A stretch of 35,978 nucleotides of DNA from CAYYJM01 sp964471755 (GTDB lineage: Bacteria > Planctomycetota > Planctomycetia > Gemmatales > Gemmataceae), in the NCBI GenBank assembly GCA_964471755.1, contig CAYYJM010000029.1:1-35978 (forward strand). Direction: 5' to 3'. Below, piece after piece: positions 9,901 through 16,779 of this stretch (its first letter is position 1; each line of letters starts with the position of its first letter). The position numbers and the translations under genes were made by a program. The notes under the pieces are model-generated. The model was not told where the DNA came from, did no database searches, and saw only the letters and a list, made by a program, of their open reading frames with translations.

Positions 9901-10526
9901 AACGTCTGGAGAACTTCGATCCGCAGCTGGCACAGGAGACGCAACTCCGTGCCATCTACGCCGTCGTCGCGAGCTGGGGTGCGATCCTGCTGTACCTGTG
10001 GTTCCGCTTCGGCAGCTGGACGTTCGGCCTGGCTGCGGTCCTCTGCCTGGTCCACGATCTGTTCTTCGCCCTGGGAATCATCGCCGCCTGCCACTACGTC
10101 TACAACACCTGGTTCGGCCAGTTCTTGCTCTTGAATGACTTCAAGATCGACCTGGCGGCCGTGGCGGCGTTGCTCACCCTGGTCGGTTACTCGGTCAACG
10201 ACACGATCATTGTCTTCGACCGTATCCGCGAGGTGCGCGGCAAGAACCCGGCTCTGACCGAGCAGATGATCAACGCCAGCGTCAACCAGACTCTGAGCCG
10301 AACCATCCTGGCGTCGTTCACGACGTTCCTGGTCGTGATCGTGCTCTACATCCTGGGCGGCGAGGGGGTCCACCTGTTCGCCTTCATCATGGTCATCGGC
10401 ATCTTCATCGGGACGTACAGTTCGATCTACGTCGCGTCGCCGCTGCTGCTGATCTTTGGCGAAGGCCAGATTGCTCCGGCGGCCTCCACCCGGCAGACTA
10501 CGCAACCGGCGGGAACGTCCGCGTGA
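6981..10526 (+). CDS. secDF: Protein translocase subunit SecDF (SecD-SecF fusion)
   Basis: A single 1181-residue chain carries both SecD and SecF, the proton-driven membrane proteins that pull exported proteins through after SecYEG. The first membrane helix is at about residues 7-24, followed by 'GVDLVGGT'. A large periplasmic P1 region extends to about 530, and SecD helices 2-6 contain 'MAVDANVLIYERIREE'. SecF starts near 715 ('INFMSIRW') and ends with helices holding 'LVGYSVNDTIIVFDRIRE'. Fusions occur in several phyla. The SecD periplasmic domain is enlarged and carries an internal duplication (about residues 113-160 and 178-222). In SecF the usual GG after 'DF' reads 'DFVKGT'. The ATG at 6981 lies directly before the first membrane helix; the ribosome binding site is weak. 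Confidence 0.96.
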   Translation: MKKFAWRITICLLPLILGTIVVVNAFQSYYAGKGGFRLGVDLVGGTILIYEVDVSKFPEGKLPVDWKPEELARRLKSRIDPNDLYNITVRVAGNTRFEIILPTGGAYQVQAEEAAWQKVLELVQEKYPADKYEVPAGHETELLAEIHSQYPDRSIQEIREFVEAGMKKYRDARADEKAKVWDALLASATEKYKPKGYEVGRGKTGELIAEVATLHPKVPLNEITELVRPDDPSARRSRGSLTTEKVQEFKELVTQVGSLEFRIPANMTNDADAIAAAKRYIAAAKDNPAIRKDLEEAALFGKPPPPPTTQGDGRGNVKFDTPLGQFSYSWVELSSDFRHQYGLANPRHPDGTLWMDAKPEDFPGATLPGSDSPYRMFWRVKADRDAGIASDLPYEQSRSLLLYSREVRNTRLPEKDREKQVEYFMLMRDPESPDQKITGEYLASVRPENGEIHFNMKPPGTELFYELTRANKNQAMAIVLDGFVESTATIQSAIRGSGRITGNFTTEKVDRTVQVLRSGALPGTLKREPVSESSMGPTLGADTITMGFYSIIGAFLAVLGFMCIWYFFSGFVACIALFANLLLTVAFMVMIDAAFTLPGLAGLVLTLGMAVDANVLIYERIREERKRGMDLKRSIANGYDHALPAIIDTHLTSIFTAIVLYIVGNDQLKGFGISLAVGLIISLFTSLYITRLIFDLGVESGWIKRLLMPFDPFSGFKINFMSIRWVVLSITVGLTIAGGALFMARLDHGMLNIDFVKGTAYTGELVEPVTISELETALQKADLPDISIEQMFISAPGYTEGRASRLFTVRTTETDVRDVTRKINEAIGTGEGKVQLKKIGISDQVEYLPSKEAIKTVALSFVDPQKPGEPVFASRAQVVFQLNETLRKMIEEREEKAADTAATDEQKQKLDADILALRNLAQGYSVVGLGQEQDGHFQFVEIQFVDTVKPEQVGLLTTAIAQMKHSFEQTPLPERLENFDPQLAQETQLRAIYAVVASWGAILLYLWFRFGSWTFGLAAVLCLVHDLFFALGIIAACHYVYNTWFGQFLLLNDFKIDLAAVAALLTLVGYSVNDTIIVFDRIREVRGKNPALTEQMINASVNQTLSRTILASFTTFLVVIVLYILGGEGVHLFAFIMVIGIFIGTYSSIYVASPLLLIFGEGQIAPAASTRQTTQPAGTSA

Positions 10527-10535
10527 CGATTCTCG

Positions 10536-10581
10536 AAACGACGCCGGGCCGTGTGAGTGATCGCACGGCCCGGCGTCGTTT
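10536..10581. terminator. Bidirectional hairpin terminator between secDF and acpS
   Basis: A perfect 18-bp stem (10536-10553 with 10564-10581) and a 10-base loop. The left arm begins AAA and the right arm ends TTT, so it can act for both convergent genes. Confidence 0.8.
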
Positions 10582-10602
10582 CATGGTCTGGCTGTCGCGC
10601 CG

Positions 10603-10974
10603 TCAGGGCCGCAGCGCCACCGCGTAGGCAGTGGCATAGGCTCGACAGTGGGCGATGGACAGATGCACCGTGACGACGTGGAGCTGCTCGGCCAGGTCGC
10701 GAGCGGCTCCGAGCAGTTGCACGAGCTCTTCGGACTGAACCTCGATGTCGGTGAAGGACAGGCCGCGTCGCCAGCCGGTGCCGAGGGCCTTCAAGACGGC
10801 TTCCTTGGCCGCCCAGCGGCCGGCGAAGTGTTCCAGGGACTTCTTCTTTGCCTGGCACTCGCGGATCTCGCGTTCGGTGTAAACGCGGGCCAGGAACAGT
10901 TCCCCGTGCTGCTCGATCATCCGGCCGATGCGCAGACACTCGACGATGTCGGTGCCGATGCCCACGATGTCCAC
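10603..10974 (-). CDS. acpS: Holo-[acyl-carrier-protein] synthase
   Basis: AcpS moves the 4'-phosphopantetheine group from CoA to a serine of acyl carrier protein, making it active for fatty-acid synthesis. The 123-residue length is normal. The two magnesium-binding motifs are present: 'GIGTDIVE' (residues 5-12) and 'RWAAKEAVLKALG' with its Glu near 58. The start is a GTG at 10974 with AGGAGAG five bases before it. The gene is convergent with secDF and divergent from the helicase gene. Confidence 0.96.
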   Translation of the reverse strand: MDIVGIGTDIVECLRIGRMIEQHGELFLARVYTEREIRECQAKKKSLEHFAGRWAAKEAVLKALGTGWRRGLSFTDIEVQSEELVQLLGAARDLAEQLHVVTVHLSIAHCRAYATAYAVALRP

Positions 10975-11016
10975 GACGCTCTCCTGTTCAACCGGCGACT
11001 CACTCTCTTGCTGATC

Positions 11017-11045
11017 TTAGCAAAACCTCCGCGAGGCGGTACAAT
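11017..11045 (+). promoter_or_regulatory. Putative sigma-70 promoter of the helicase gene
   Basis: TTAGCA (11017-11022), a 17-bp spacer, then TACAAT (11040-11045), a five-of-six -10 match. It lies 38 bases before the start codon in the acpS-helicase divergent spacer, with AAGGAG at 11071. Confidence 0.45.
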
Positions 11046-11082
11046 CAAGCGTTCGTTCTCCGCCTTCACGAAGGAGTCGTGC

Positions 11083-13853
11083 ATGCCATCCCTGACCGAT
11101 GCCGACCTGCTGAACGACCTGACCTCCGCTCAGGCGGAGGCTGTCAAGCACATGGATGGGCCGCTGCTCATCCTCGCCGGTGCGGGCAGCGGCAAGACGC
11201 GCGTCATCACCCGACGTGTCGCCTATCTGCTGNNNNNNNNNNCATCCGGGGTCGGTCCTGGCGATCACCTTCACCAACAAGGCCGCTGGCGAGATGAAGC
11301 AGCGCGTCGAGTCTCTGCTGCCCGGCTCGCGCGTCTGGATCTCGACCTTTCACGCGCTCGGTGCCCGTCTGCTGCGGCAGTACGCCGATCGGCTCGACCT
11401 CGATCGCAACTACACCATCTACGATCAGAGCGACCGGGGCCGCGTCATGAAGATGGCGATGGAGGACGCCGGCATCGACGAGGGTCGCTTCAACGCGGAC
11501 ACCCTCACCGGGGCGATCAGCAAGGCGAAGAACCAGCTCCTGAGTCCGGAGCGCTACGCCCGCGAGAAGGCGGTCGATTACTTCGGTCAGACGGTGGCCA
11601 AGGTCTACCCGGCCTACGAGGCCCGTCTCCGGGCCAGCAGCGCCCTGGACTTCGATGACCTGCTCTACTGGCCGGCCCTGGCCCTGAAGAACGATCAGGC
11701 CCTGCGTGCCGAGCTGGACGCCCGCTTCCGCTACGTCCTCATCGACGAGTACCAGGACACGAACCAGGCCCAGTTCGCCATCGCTCGAGGGCNNNNNNNN
11801 NNTCCCCGATCAGTGTTTGTTACCGGGGACCCTCGTCGATACGCCTTCCGGTCCCCGCCCGATCGAATCGATCCGAGACGGCGAGGAGGTCATCTCCGCG
11901 ATCGGCTGGGGGAAGACCGCGTCGATGCCGGTGGACAAGGTCATGGTCAACCCTTTCAGAGGCCGAGTCGTCCGCCTGACGATCGAGGGGGGGATCACGC
12001 TTTGGGCAACGCCGAACCATATCTGTTTCGGCCGCGAGGAGACGGCCGAGCCGGAGCCGTCGATCGCCTGGGGAGCGTCCTTCCGGGCGGACCAGGCCGC
12101 TGAGCGGGACGCCATCACGCCCTTCGGTGTCGGCGTAGCCCGGATGAGCCGACCGGTGTCGCGCGGGCCACGCCTGCGATTTACCGGCGACCAGGCATTC
12201 CACGGCTTGCGGGCTGACGCGATCAATCCCGGACGGATCGTCCCCGTCTGCATTGATGGCCGGGTCGAGGAACGCCGGGTCCTCGCCGTCGCCTGGGAGG
12301 ACTACGCCGGCCCGGTATACGATCTGTCGGTCCCGAACACTCGGAACTTCGTGGCGAACGGCCTGGTTGTCCACAACTCGATCTACAAGTGGCGCGGTTC
12401 CGACATCCGCAACATTCTCGACTTCGAGCGTGACTTCCCGTCGGCGAAGGTCCTCACCCTCAGCACGAACTACCGTAGCACGAAGAAGATTCTCCAGGCG
12501 GCCAGCGGCCTGATCGCGCACAACAAGCAGCGCAAGCCGAAGGACCTGGTGACCGACAACGCGCTCGGCGATCCGATCACGATCACCACCTACGAGACGG
12601 GCCATCACGAGGCGGCCGGTATCGCTCAGACGATCCAGAAACTGGTTCGGGAGAAGAAGCGATCCTACCGCGACTTCGCCGTCTTTCTGCGGATCAACGC
12701 CCTGTCCCGCGCGCTGGAAATCGAGTTCACCAAGGCCCGCGTGCCGTTCCAGATCGTCAAGGGGCTGGCGTTCTTCGAGCGGAAGGAGAACAAGGACGTT
12801 CTGGCTTACCTGCGGCTGATGCTTAACCCGCGCGACGATGTCAGCTTCCTGCGCGTGGTCAACGAGCCGGCTCGCGGTATCGGCAAGATCTCGCTGGAAC
12901 ACCTGATCCGGCACGCCAATGACAACGAGATGTCTCTGCTCGAGGCGGCCGGTCAGGTGCAGAAGATCGCGTTGCTCAAGGGCAAGGCGGCGAACGCTCT
13001 GCGCGACTTCGCGATGATGATTCAGCAGTTGAGCGCCCTGCGGGACGGATCGCCGGACGAGGTCATCAGCCAGGTGCTGAACCGATCCGGCTACCGGGCC
13101 ATGCTCCAGGCCAGCCAGGACGAGGACGACGCCGAGCGCCTGGCCAACATCGAGGAATTGATCACCGCCGCACGCGAATTCACCCGCGAGGACGCGACGC
13201 GCAAACTGGGCGATTTCCTGGAGAACATCACCCTGGCCAGCGACATCGACGGCTGGAACGAGGAGCAGGACTGCGTCTCGATCATGACCATGCACGCGGC
13301 CAAGGGCCTGGAGTTCCCCGTCGTCTTCCTGACCGCGATGGAGCAGGGGTTGCTGCCGCACGAGCGCAGCCTGGGCAAGACCGAGGACATCGAGGAGGAA
13401 CGCCGCCTGGCGTTCGTCGGTTTGACCCGGGCCCGGGAGCAGCTGTATGTCTCGCTGGCTCGCCTGCGTGAGTTTCGCGGTTCGACACGGTACACGATCC
13501 CCAGCCAGTTCCTGAGCGAACTACCGGCCGAGACCGTGCGGGAAGTGGATGCGTCGTCATCGGGAACGAATGCGGCCGAGCGTTACCGCAGCGGTGGCGG
13601 CCCGGCCTCGCGGGAGGGCTGGAACGACGCCGGCGTCAAGCCGATTCCGCTGCCGATCCCGACACGCCAGAAGGAGGGCAGCGACGACTACGTCGTCGGC
13701 ATGATCGTCCGCCATGCGACCTACGGCGAGGGCCGAATTATCGAGGTGTCGGGCAACGGCGTCCTGCGCAAGATCAAGGTCCGCTTCCGCACTGCGGGCG
13801 AAAAAGCGTTCATCGCCGAGAAGGTGACGCTGGAGATCGTGAAGCGCCCGTGA
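11083..13853 (+). CDS. pcrA: UvrD/PcrA-type ATP-dependent DNA helicase with an intein
   Basis: A superfamily 1A 3'-5' DNA helicase used in repair and replication restart. The Q-motif region 'LTSAQAEAVKH' and Walker A 'AGAGSGKT' lie before the first gap. Motif Ia 'ITFTNKAAGEMKQRV' and motif II 'DEYQDTN' lie between the gaps. After the second gap come motif III, split by an intein as 'PDQ | SIYKWRG', then motif IV ('LSTNYRST'), motif V ('MTMHAAKGLEF') and motif VI ('FVGLTRAREQLYV'). The C-terminal end 'VGMIVRHATYGEGRI' is the PcrA-type tail. The start is ATG 11083 with AAGGAG six bases upstream. The gene appears in three frames only because of the two N gaps (11233, 11793). The second gap hides about 40 bases before 'PDQ', judging from family spacing. 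The mature helicase would form after the intein splices out. Confidence 0.93.
11233..11242. other. Assembly gap (10 N) between helicase motifs I and Ia
   Basis: Ten N bases separate 'TRRVAYLL' from 'HPGSVLAITFTNKAAGEMK'. The frame changes across the gap, as expected for a nominal gap length. Confidence 0.95.
11793..11802. other. Assembly gap (10 N) just before the intein
   Basis: Ten N bases between 'DTNQAQFAIARG' and 'PDQ'. About 13 residues of motif III are missing compared with other PcrA proteins, so more than ten bases are absent. The N-extein side of the splice site (PDQ) is intact. Confidence 0.95.
11814..12377 (+). other. Mini-intein in PcrA motif III (188 residues, no homing endonuclease)
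   Basis: An in-frame insert splits the conserved helicase sequence DPDQ-SIY. Block A starts with the nucleophile Cys ('CLLPGTLVDTPSGPRPIESI'). Block B is 'ITLWATPNHICFG', with the TxxH motif. Blocks F and G are 'GPVYDLSVPNTRNFVANG' followed by 'LVVHN', with the usual penultimate His and terminal Asn. The first C-extein residue is Ser, suited to transesterification. The roughly 90 residues between blocks B and F contain no LAGLIDADG pattern or HNH motif, so this is a splicing-only mini-intein that has probably lost its endonuclease. All catalytic residues are present, so I expect it to be active. Confidence 0.93.
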
Positions 13854-13861
13854 GGAGGGCT

Positions 13862-13933
13862 GGCGAGCGGCGCGGCGTCAGCCCGCCGGGTCGTGACTCG
13901 AAGAAACGGCGGGCTGACGCCGCGCCGCTCGCC
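13862..13933. repeat. Perfect 27-bp palindromic intergenic repeat
   Basis: The left arm 13862-13888 and right arm 13907-13933 are exact reverse complements over 27 bp, with an 18-base loop. The element starts 9 bases after the helicase stop. A single arm of the same family lies at 5179. It looks like a REP- or MITE-like element and may also stop transcription. Confidence 0.9.
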
Positions 13934-14032
13934 GGAAAGAATTCCCATTCCCGCGACGGTTTTGCATCTCCGGGGTTACCTTCATTGAGGCGAGAGATTG
14001 TTCTCGCCCGTCTCTGGTGAAAGGAACCGGGC

Positions 14033-15209
14033 ATGCGTGGATCGGTGTTTGCGCTGGCGTTGATGGGACTGCACCTCTCCGGGGCGACGGCCCTGGCCCA
14101 GCGAGGCTTTGGACAGGACGGCGTACGCCATGGCTGGCTCGGTTCTCTGGAGAGCGGCAAGGCCGAGGCCCGGCGAAGCGGCAAGCCACTCATGGTCGTC
14201 ATCCGCTGCGTGCCTTGAATTGACTGCCAGGAGTATGACGGGCGGGTCGTCCGTCTCGAGGGCCTCAAGGACTGCGCGGATCAGTTCGTTCGGGTGCGAC
14301 TCACCCGGATCGATAACACCGACATCAACCTGTTCGAGTTCGACTTCGATCTGACCATGATGGTCTTCTTCCTCAACGCCGAGGGGAAGGTCTATGGCCG
14401 ATACTGCGGCCGGGATGGGAACGATGCTGACAATCGGCAGTCACTGGCGGGACTGCGTGCCACCATGCTGTCCGTCCTGGAAATGGCCGGACGCGAGCAG
14501 AAGGAGTTCGCGCCACGATCCATCGCCGAGTCTCGCTCGATCCGTGATATCCCCGGCGGGGCCCGTGGTGGGCGCTGCCTGCACTGCCATCAGGTGAAGG
14601 AGATCCTCAACCGGAAGGTCGTTGCAGACGGCGAGTGGTCCCGTGAGAACGTCTGGCGTTATCCACTGCCAGAGAACGTCGGCGTCCGTCTCTCGGTCGA
14701 TCGTAGCCACGTCGTCGAGAAAGTGCTGCCCGGTTCGACCGCCGAGAAGGTCGGTATCCAGGCCGGTGACCGCCTCGTTCGCCTGGGGAACGTGCCGATC
14801 CACTCCTTCGCGGACGTGCAGTTCGCCCTGGATAAGGCACCGGCGAAGGGGACGCTCGCGGTCGCCTGGTCACGCGACGGCAAGGTCGCAACCGGGACGT
14901 TAACCCTGGGCGAGAACTGGAAGAAGACCGACGTGAGCTGGCGGCCGTCGATGCGACGGCTGATCCCGACGATGCCGCTGNNNNNNNNNNGCCTTCCGAC
15001 AGAGTCGCACCGTGTCGGGCCTCGCCCGGCAGGCCGGCTTCCAGGGCGGCGACATCGTCCTGGGGCTTGAGGGACAGAAGCAGGATCTCAACCTGGTCGG
15101 CTTCATGCGATTTGTCGAGCGGGAATACCTCGTCGGCGACACGCTGCGGATCGAGGTGATTCGCGAGGGTAAACGGATGACGATATCGCTCGTGCTGAAG
15201 GGTGGCTGA
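14033..15209 (+). CDS. Secreted thioredoxin-like / CXXCH / PDZ protein with in-frame TGA (selenoprotein candidate)
   Basis: A signal peptide (residues 1-22, ending 'ATALAQ') is followed by a thioredoxin-like segment 'EARRSGKPLMVVIRCVP', an in-frame TGA at 14216-14218, then 'IDCQEYDGRVVRLEG' in the same frame. The TGA thus falls within C-V-P-(TGA)-I-D-C, where a redox Cys or selenocysteine is expected. Downstream are a CXXCH haem-type motif ('GGRCLHCHQVKEIL') and a PDZ domain ('VLPGSTAEKVGIQAGDRLV'). After the N gap at 14981 comes a second PDZ-like part ('ARQAGFQGGDIVLGLEG'). Good coding continues for about 250 residues past the TGA. That argues for readthrough as Sec, a very recent nonsense mutation, or a base error. 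Start: ATG 14033 with an AAGGA site. The role is unknown; a periplasmic redox or haem function is a guess. Confidence 0.65.
14237..14255 (+). promoter_or_regulatory. Candidate bacterial SECIS hairpin downstream of the TGA
   Basis: Seven base pairs (one G-U) close a five-base loop GGGUC: arms 14237-14243 and 14249-14255. The loop begins 26 bases after the TGA and has G in first position. Both fit the loose published bacterial SECIS consensus (G among the first two loop bases, loop 16-37 bases after UGA). Such short hairpins arise by chance in GC-rich DNA, so this alone is weak evidence. Confidence 0.35.
14981..14990. other. Assembly gap (10 N) inside the PDZ protein
   Basis: Ten N bases between 'RRLIPTMPL' and 'AFRQSRTVSGLARQAG'; the frame changes across it. 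Confidence 0.95.
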
Positions 15210-15238
15210 GAGAACTACCCGTCTATTCGGAGGATGAC

Positions 15239-15907
15239 ATGGACCTGCACTCACGACTGCTGAGCCGGCGTGGTTTCCTGCGGAGCGGCCTGGCCCTCGG
15301 CACCCTGGCGTTCACCGTTCCGGGCCTGTTCGCCGAGCAACTCGCCCGCACCCCGGCCCTGACCGAAGGGCCGTTCTATCCGGACAAGCTGCCCCTGGAC
15401 ACCGACAACGATCTGCTCCTGCTCAATGACACCATCACGCCAGCAGTCGGCGATATCACGCACCTGACCGGTCGAGTTCTCGACCGCAGCGGCAGCCCGG
15501 TTCGCAACGCCGTCGTCGAGATCTGGCAGTGTGACAATAACGGGGCCTACCTGCACAGCGGCAGCGACAACGGTAACCGTCGTGACAAGCACTTCCAGGG
15601 CTTCGGCCGGTTCCTGACCGGCCAGAAGGGCGAGTACTACTTCCGCACGATCAAGCCGGTGCCGTACCCGGGCCGGACGCCGCACATCCACGTCATCGTC
15701 AAGAAGGGCGATCGCCGGCTGATCACGACGCAGCTGTTCATCAACGGCCACTCCCAGAATGGCAGCGACGGCGTGCTGCGCGGCATTCGCAACATCCTCG
15801 ATCGTGAACTGCTCATGGTCGATTTCAACAAGCTGAAGGACTCCACCATCGGCGAACTGACGGCGAACTTCGACATCGTCGTCGGCCTGACGCCGGAGCG
15901 TCCGTGA
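15239..15907 (+). CDS. Intradiol ring-cleavage dioxygenase family protein with Tat signal
   Basis: A 222-residue protein of the catechol/protocatechuate 3,4-dioxygenase fold, which opens catechol-type rings between the two hydroxyl groups using Fe(III). A twin-arginine signal ('LSRRGFLRSG', residues 8-17, then a hydrophobic stretch) points to export of a folded metalloprotein. The iron ligands expected in the family are visible: Tyr in 'NGAYLHSG', Tyr in 'PVPYPGRTPHIHV' and the two His of 'HIH'. 'TEGPFYPD' is the family N-terminal signature. The ATG at 15239 follows CGGAGGA closely. The substrate is not predictable; exported members are often of unknown substrate. It follows the PDZ protein by 29 bases and may be co-transcribed with it. 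Confidence 0.88.
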   Translation: MDLHSRLLSRRGFLRSGLALGTLAFTVPGLFAEQLARTPALTEGPFYPDKLPLDTDNDLLLLNDTITPAVGDITHLTGRVLDRSGSPVRNAVVEIWQCDNNGAYLHSGSDNGNRRDKHFQGFGRFLTGQKGEYYFRTIKPVPYPGRTPHIHVIVKKGDRRLITTQLFINGHSQNGSDGVLRGIRNILDRELLMVDFNKLKDSTIGELTANFDIVVGLTPERP

Positions 15908-15944
15908 CCGTCTTACGAGTCAGTTTTATCGTGAGGAGAGATTC

Positions 15945-16613
15945 ATGAAACGGTTTCCGCGTTTTCTCCTGCTCGGCATCGGGTTGATCCTGCTCGGCTC
16001 GCTCGGCCTGGCTCAACCCGGTGCCCCGTCAGCCACCGACGGCTTCGTCGAGCGGTTGATGGCTTTCGACAAGAACAAGGACGGCAAGCTGTCCCGTGAG
16101 GAGGTGACCGACACCCGTCTCCAGCGCATCTTCACGCGGGCGGACACCAACAAGGACAACGTCGTGACCAAGGAAGAGCTGGTCGCTCTGGCCACCCAGG
16201 AAGCGGCGGTCGGCGGCGGCGGTCGCGGCGGCTTCCAGTTCCCCAAGGACAAGGGCGGCTTCCCGAAGGACGGCTTCGGCAAGGACAAGGGCTTTCCCGG
16301 CTTTCCCAAGGACGGCTTCGGTAAGGACGGCTTCGGCAAGGGCGGCTTCGGCTTTGGCCGACCGACTCCCGGCCAACTCCTGTCACCGTTCCTGCAAAAG
16401 CAGTTGAACCTGACCGAGGAGCAGAAGACCCAGCTCGACAAGCTCCAGAAGGACGTCGATGGCAAGCTGGAGAAGCTGTTGACCGAGGAGCAGCGTGAGA
16501 CGCTCAAGAAGATGAAGACGAACCCGTTCGGCCGCGACCGTGGCGGCAAGGGCGGCCCGGAGGGCAAGGGCCCTGGTGGCAAGGGGCCAGGTAGCAAGGG
16601 CGACCGACCCTGA
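15945..16613 (+). CDS. Secreted EF-hand protein with Gly-Phe-Lys-Asp repeats
   Basis: A 222-residue exported protein. The signal peptide (residues 1-23, 'FLLLGIGLILLGSLGLAQ') is followed by two EF-hand calcium loops, 'DKNKDGKLSREE' and 'DTNKDNVVTKEE'. A low-complexity stretch of about 45 residues comes next, built from 'FPKDGFGKD'-type units, then a Spy-like helical pair ('LNLTEEQKTQLDKLQK' and 'LLTEEQRETLKKMK'), and a Gly/Lys/Pro tail. EF-hand proteins of this build are common in planctomycetes and their function is unknown; calcium-dependent envelope binding is an inference. The ATG at 15945 has GAGGAG upstream. It follows the dioxygenase by 37 bases. Confidence 0.85.
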   Translation: MKRFPRFLLLGIGLILLGSLGLAQPGAPSATDGFVERLMAFDKNKDGKLSREEVTDTRLQRIFTRADTNKDNVVTKEELVALATQEAAVGGGGRGGFQFPKDKGGFPKDGFGKDKGFPGFPKDGFGKDGFGKGGFGFGRPTPGQLLSPFLQKQLNLTEEQKTQLDKLQKDVDGKLEKLLTEEQRETLKKMKTNPFGRDRGGKGGPEGKGPGGKGPGSKGDRP

Positions 16614-16627
16614 ACGATGAACCTTCG

Positions 16628-16653
16628 CGACCCCCGGTTTTTGCCGGGGGTCG
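16628..16653 (+). terminator. Hairpin after the EF-hand gene
   Basis: A 10-bp perfect stem (16628-16637 with 16644-16653) and a 6-base T-rich loop, 14 bases past the EF-hand stop. There is no T tail, so efficiency is uncertain, but position and strength fit a transcript end. Confidence 0.6.
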
Positions 16654-16779
16654 TCACATTCGGCGAAATCCGCAGAATCACTCATCTCCGCAGATTCGGT
16701 AGTTCGATATCCATTCCAGATCGCCCCGCATCCCAGGATGGGATTGCGGATCACACACGCCAGGGATGGAGTCGTGCCA

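Noticed and set aside
7209..10505. A 1098-codon open frame on the minus strand opposite secDF
   Set aside because: It is the mirror of a high-GC gene; its product is a low-complexity mix of Arg, Asp, Gln and Leu without domains, while the plus strand encodes unmistakable SecDF.
12050..12250. Homing endonuclease inside the intein
   Set aside because: No LAGLIDADG-like or HNH motif in the region between blocks B and F, and the region is too short for one.
11820..13361. A 513-codon minus-strand frame opposite the intein and helicase
   Set aside because: Shadow of the high-GC helicase gene with no recognisable domain.
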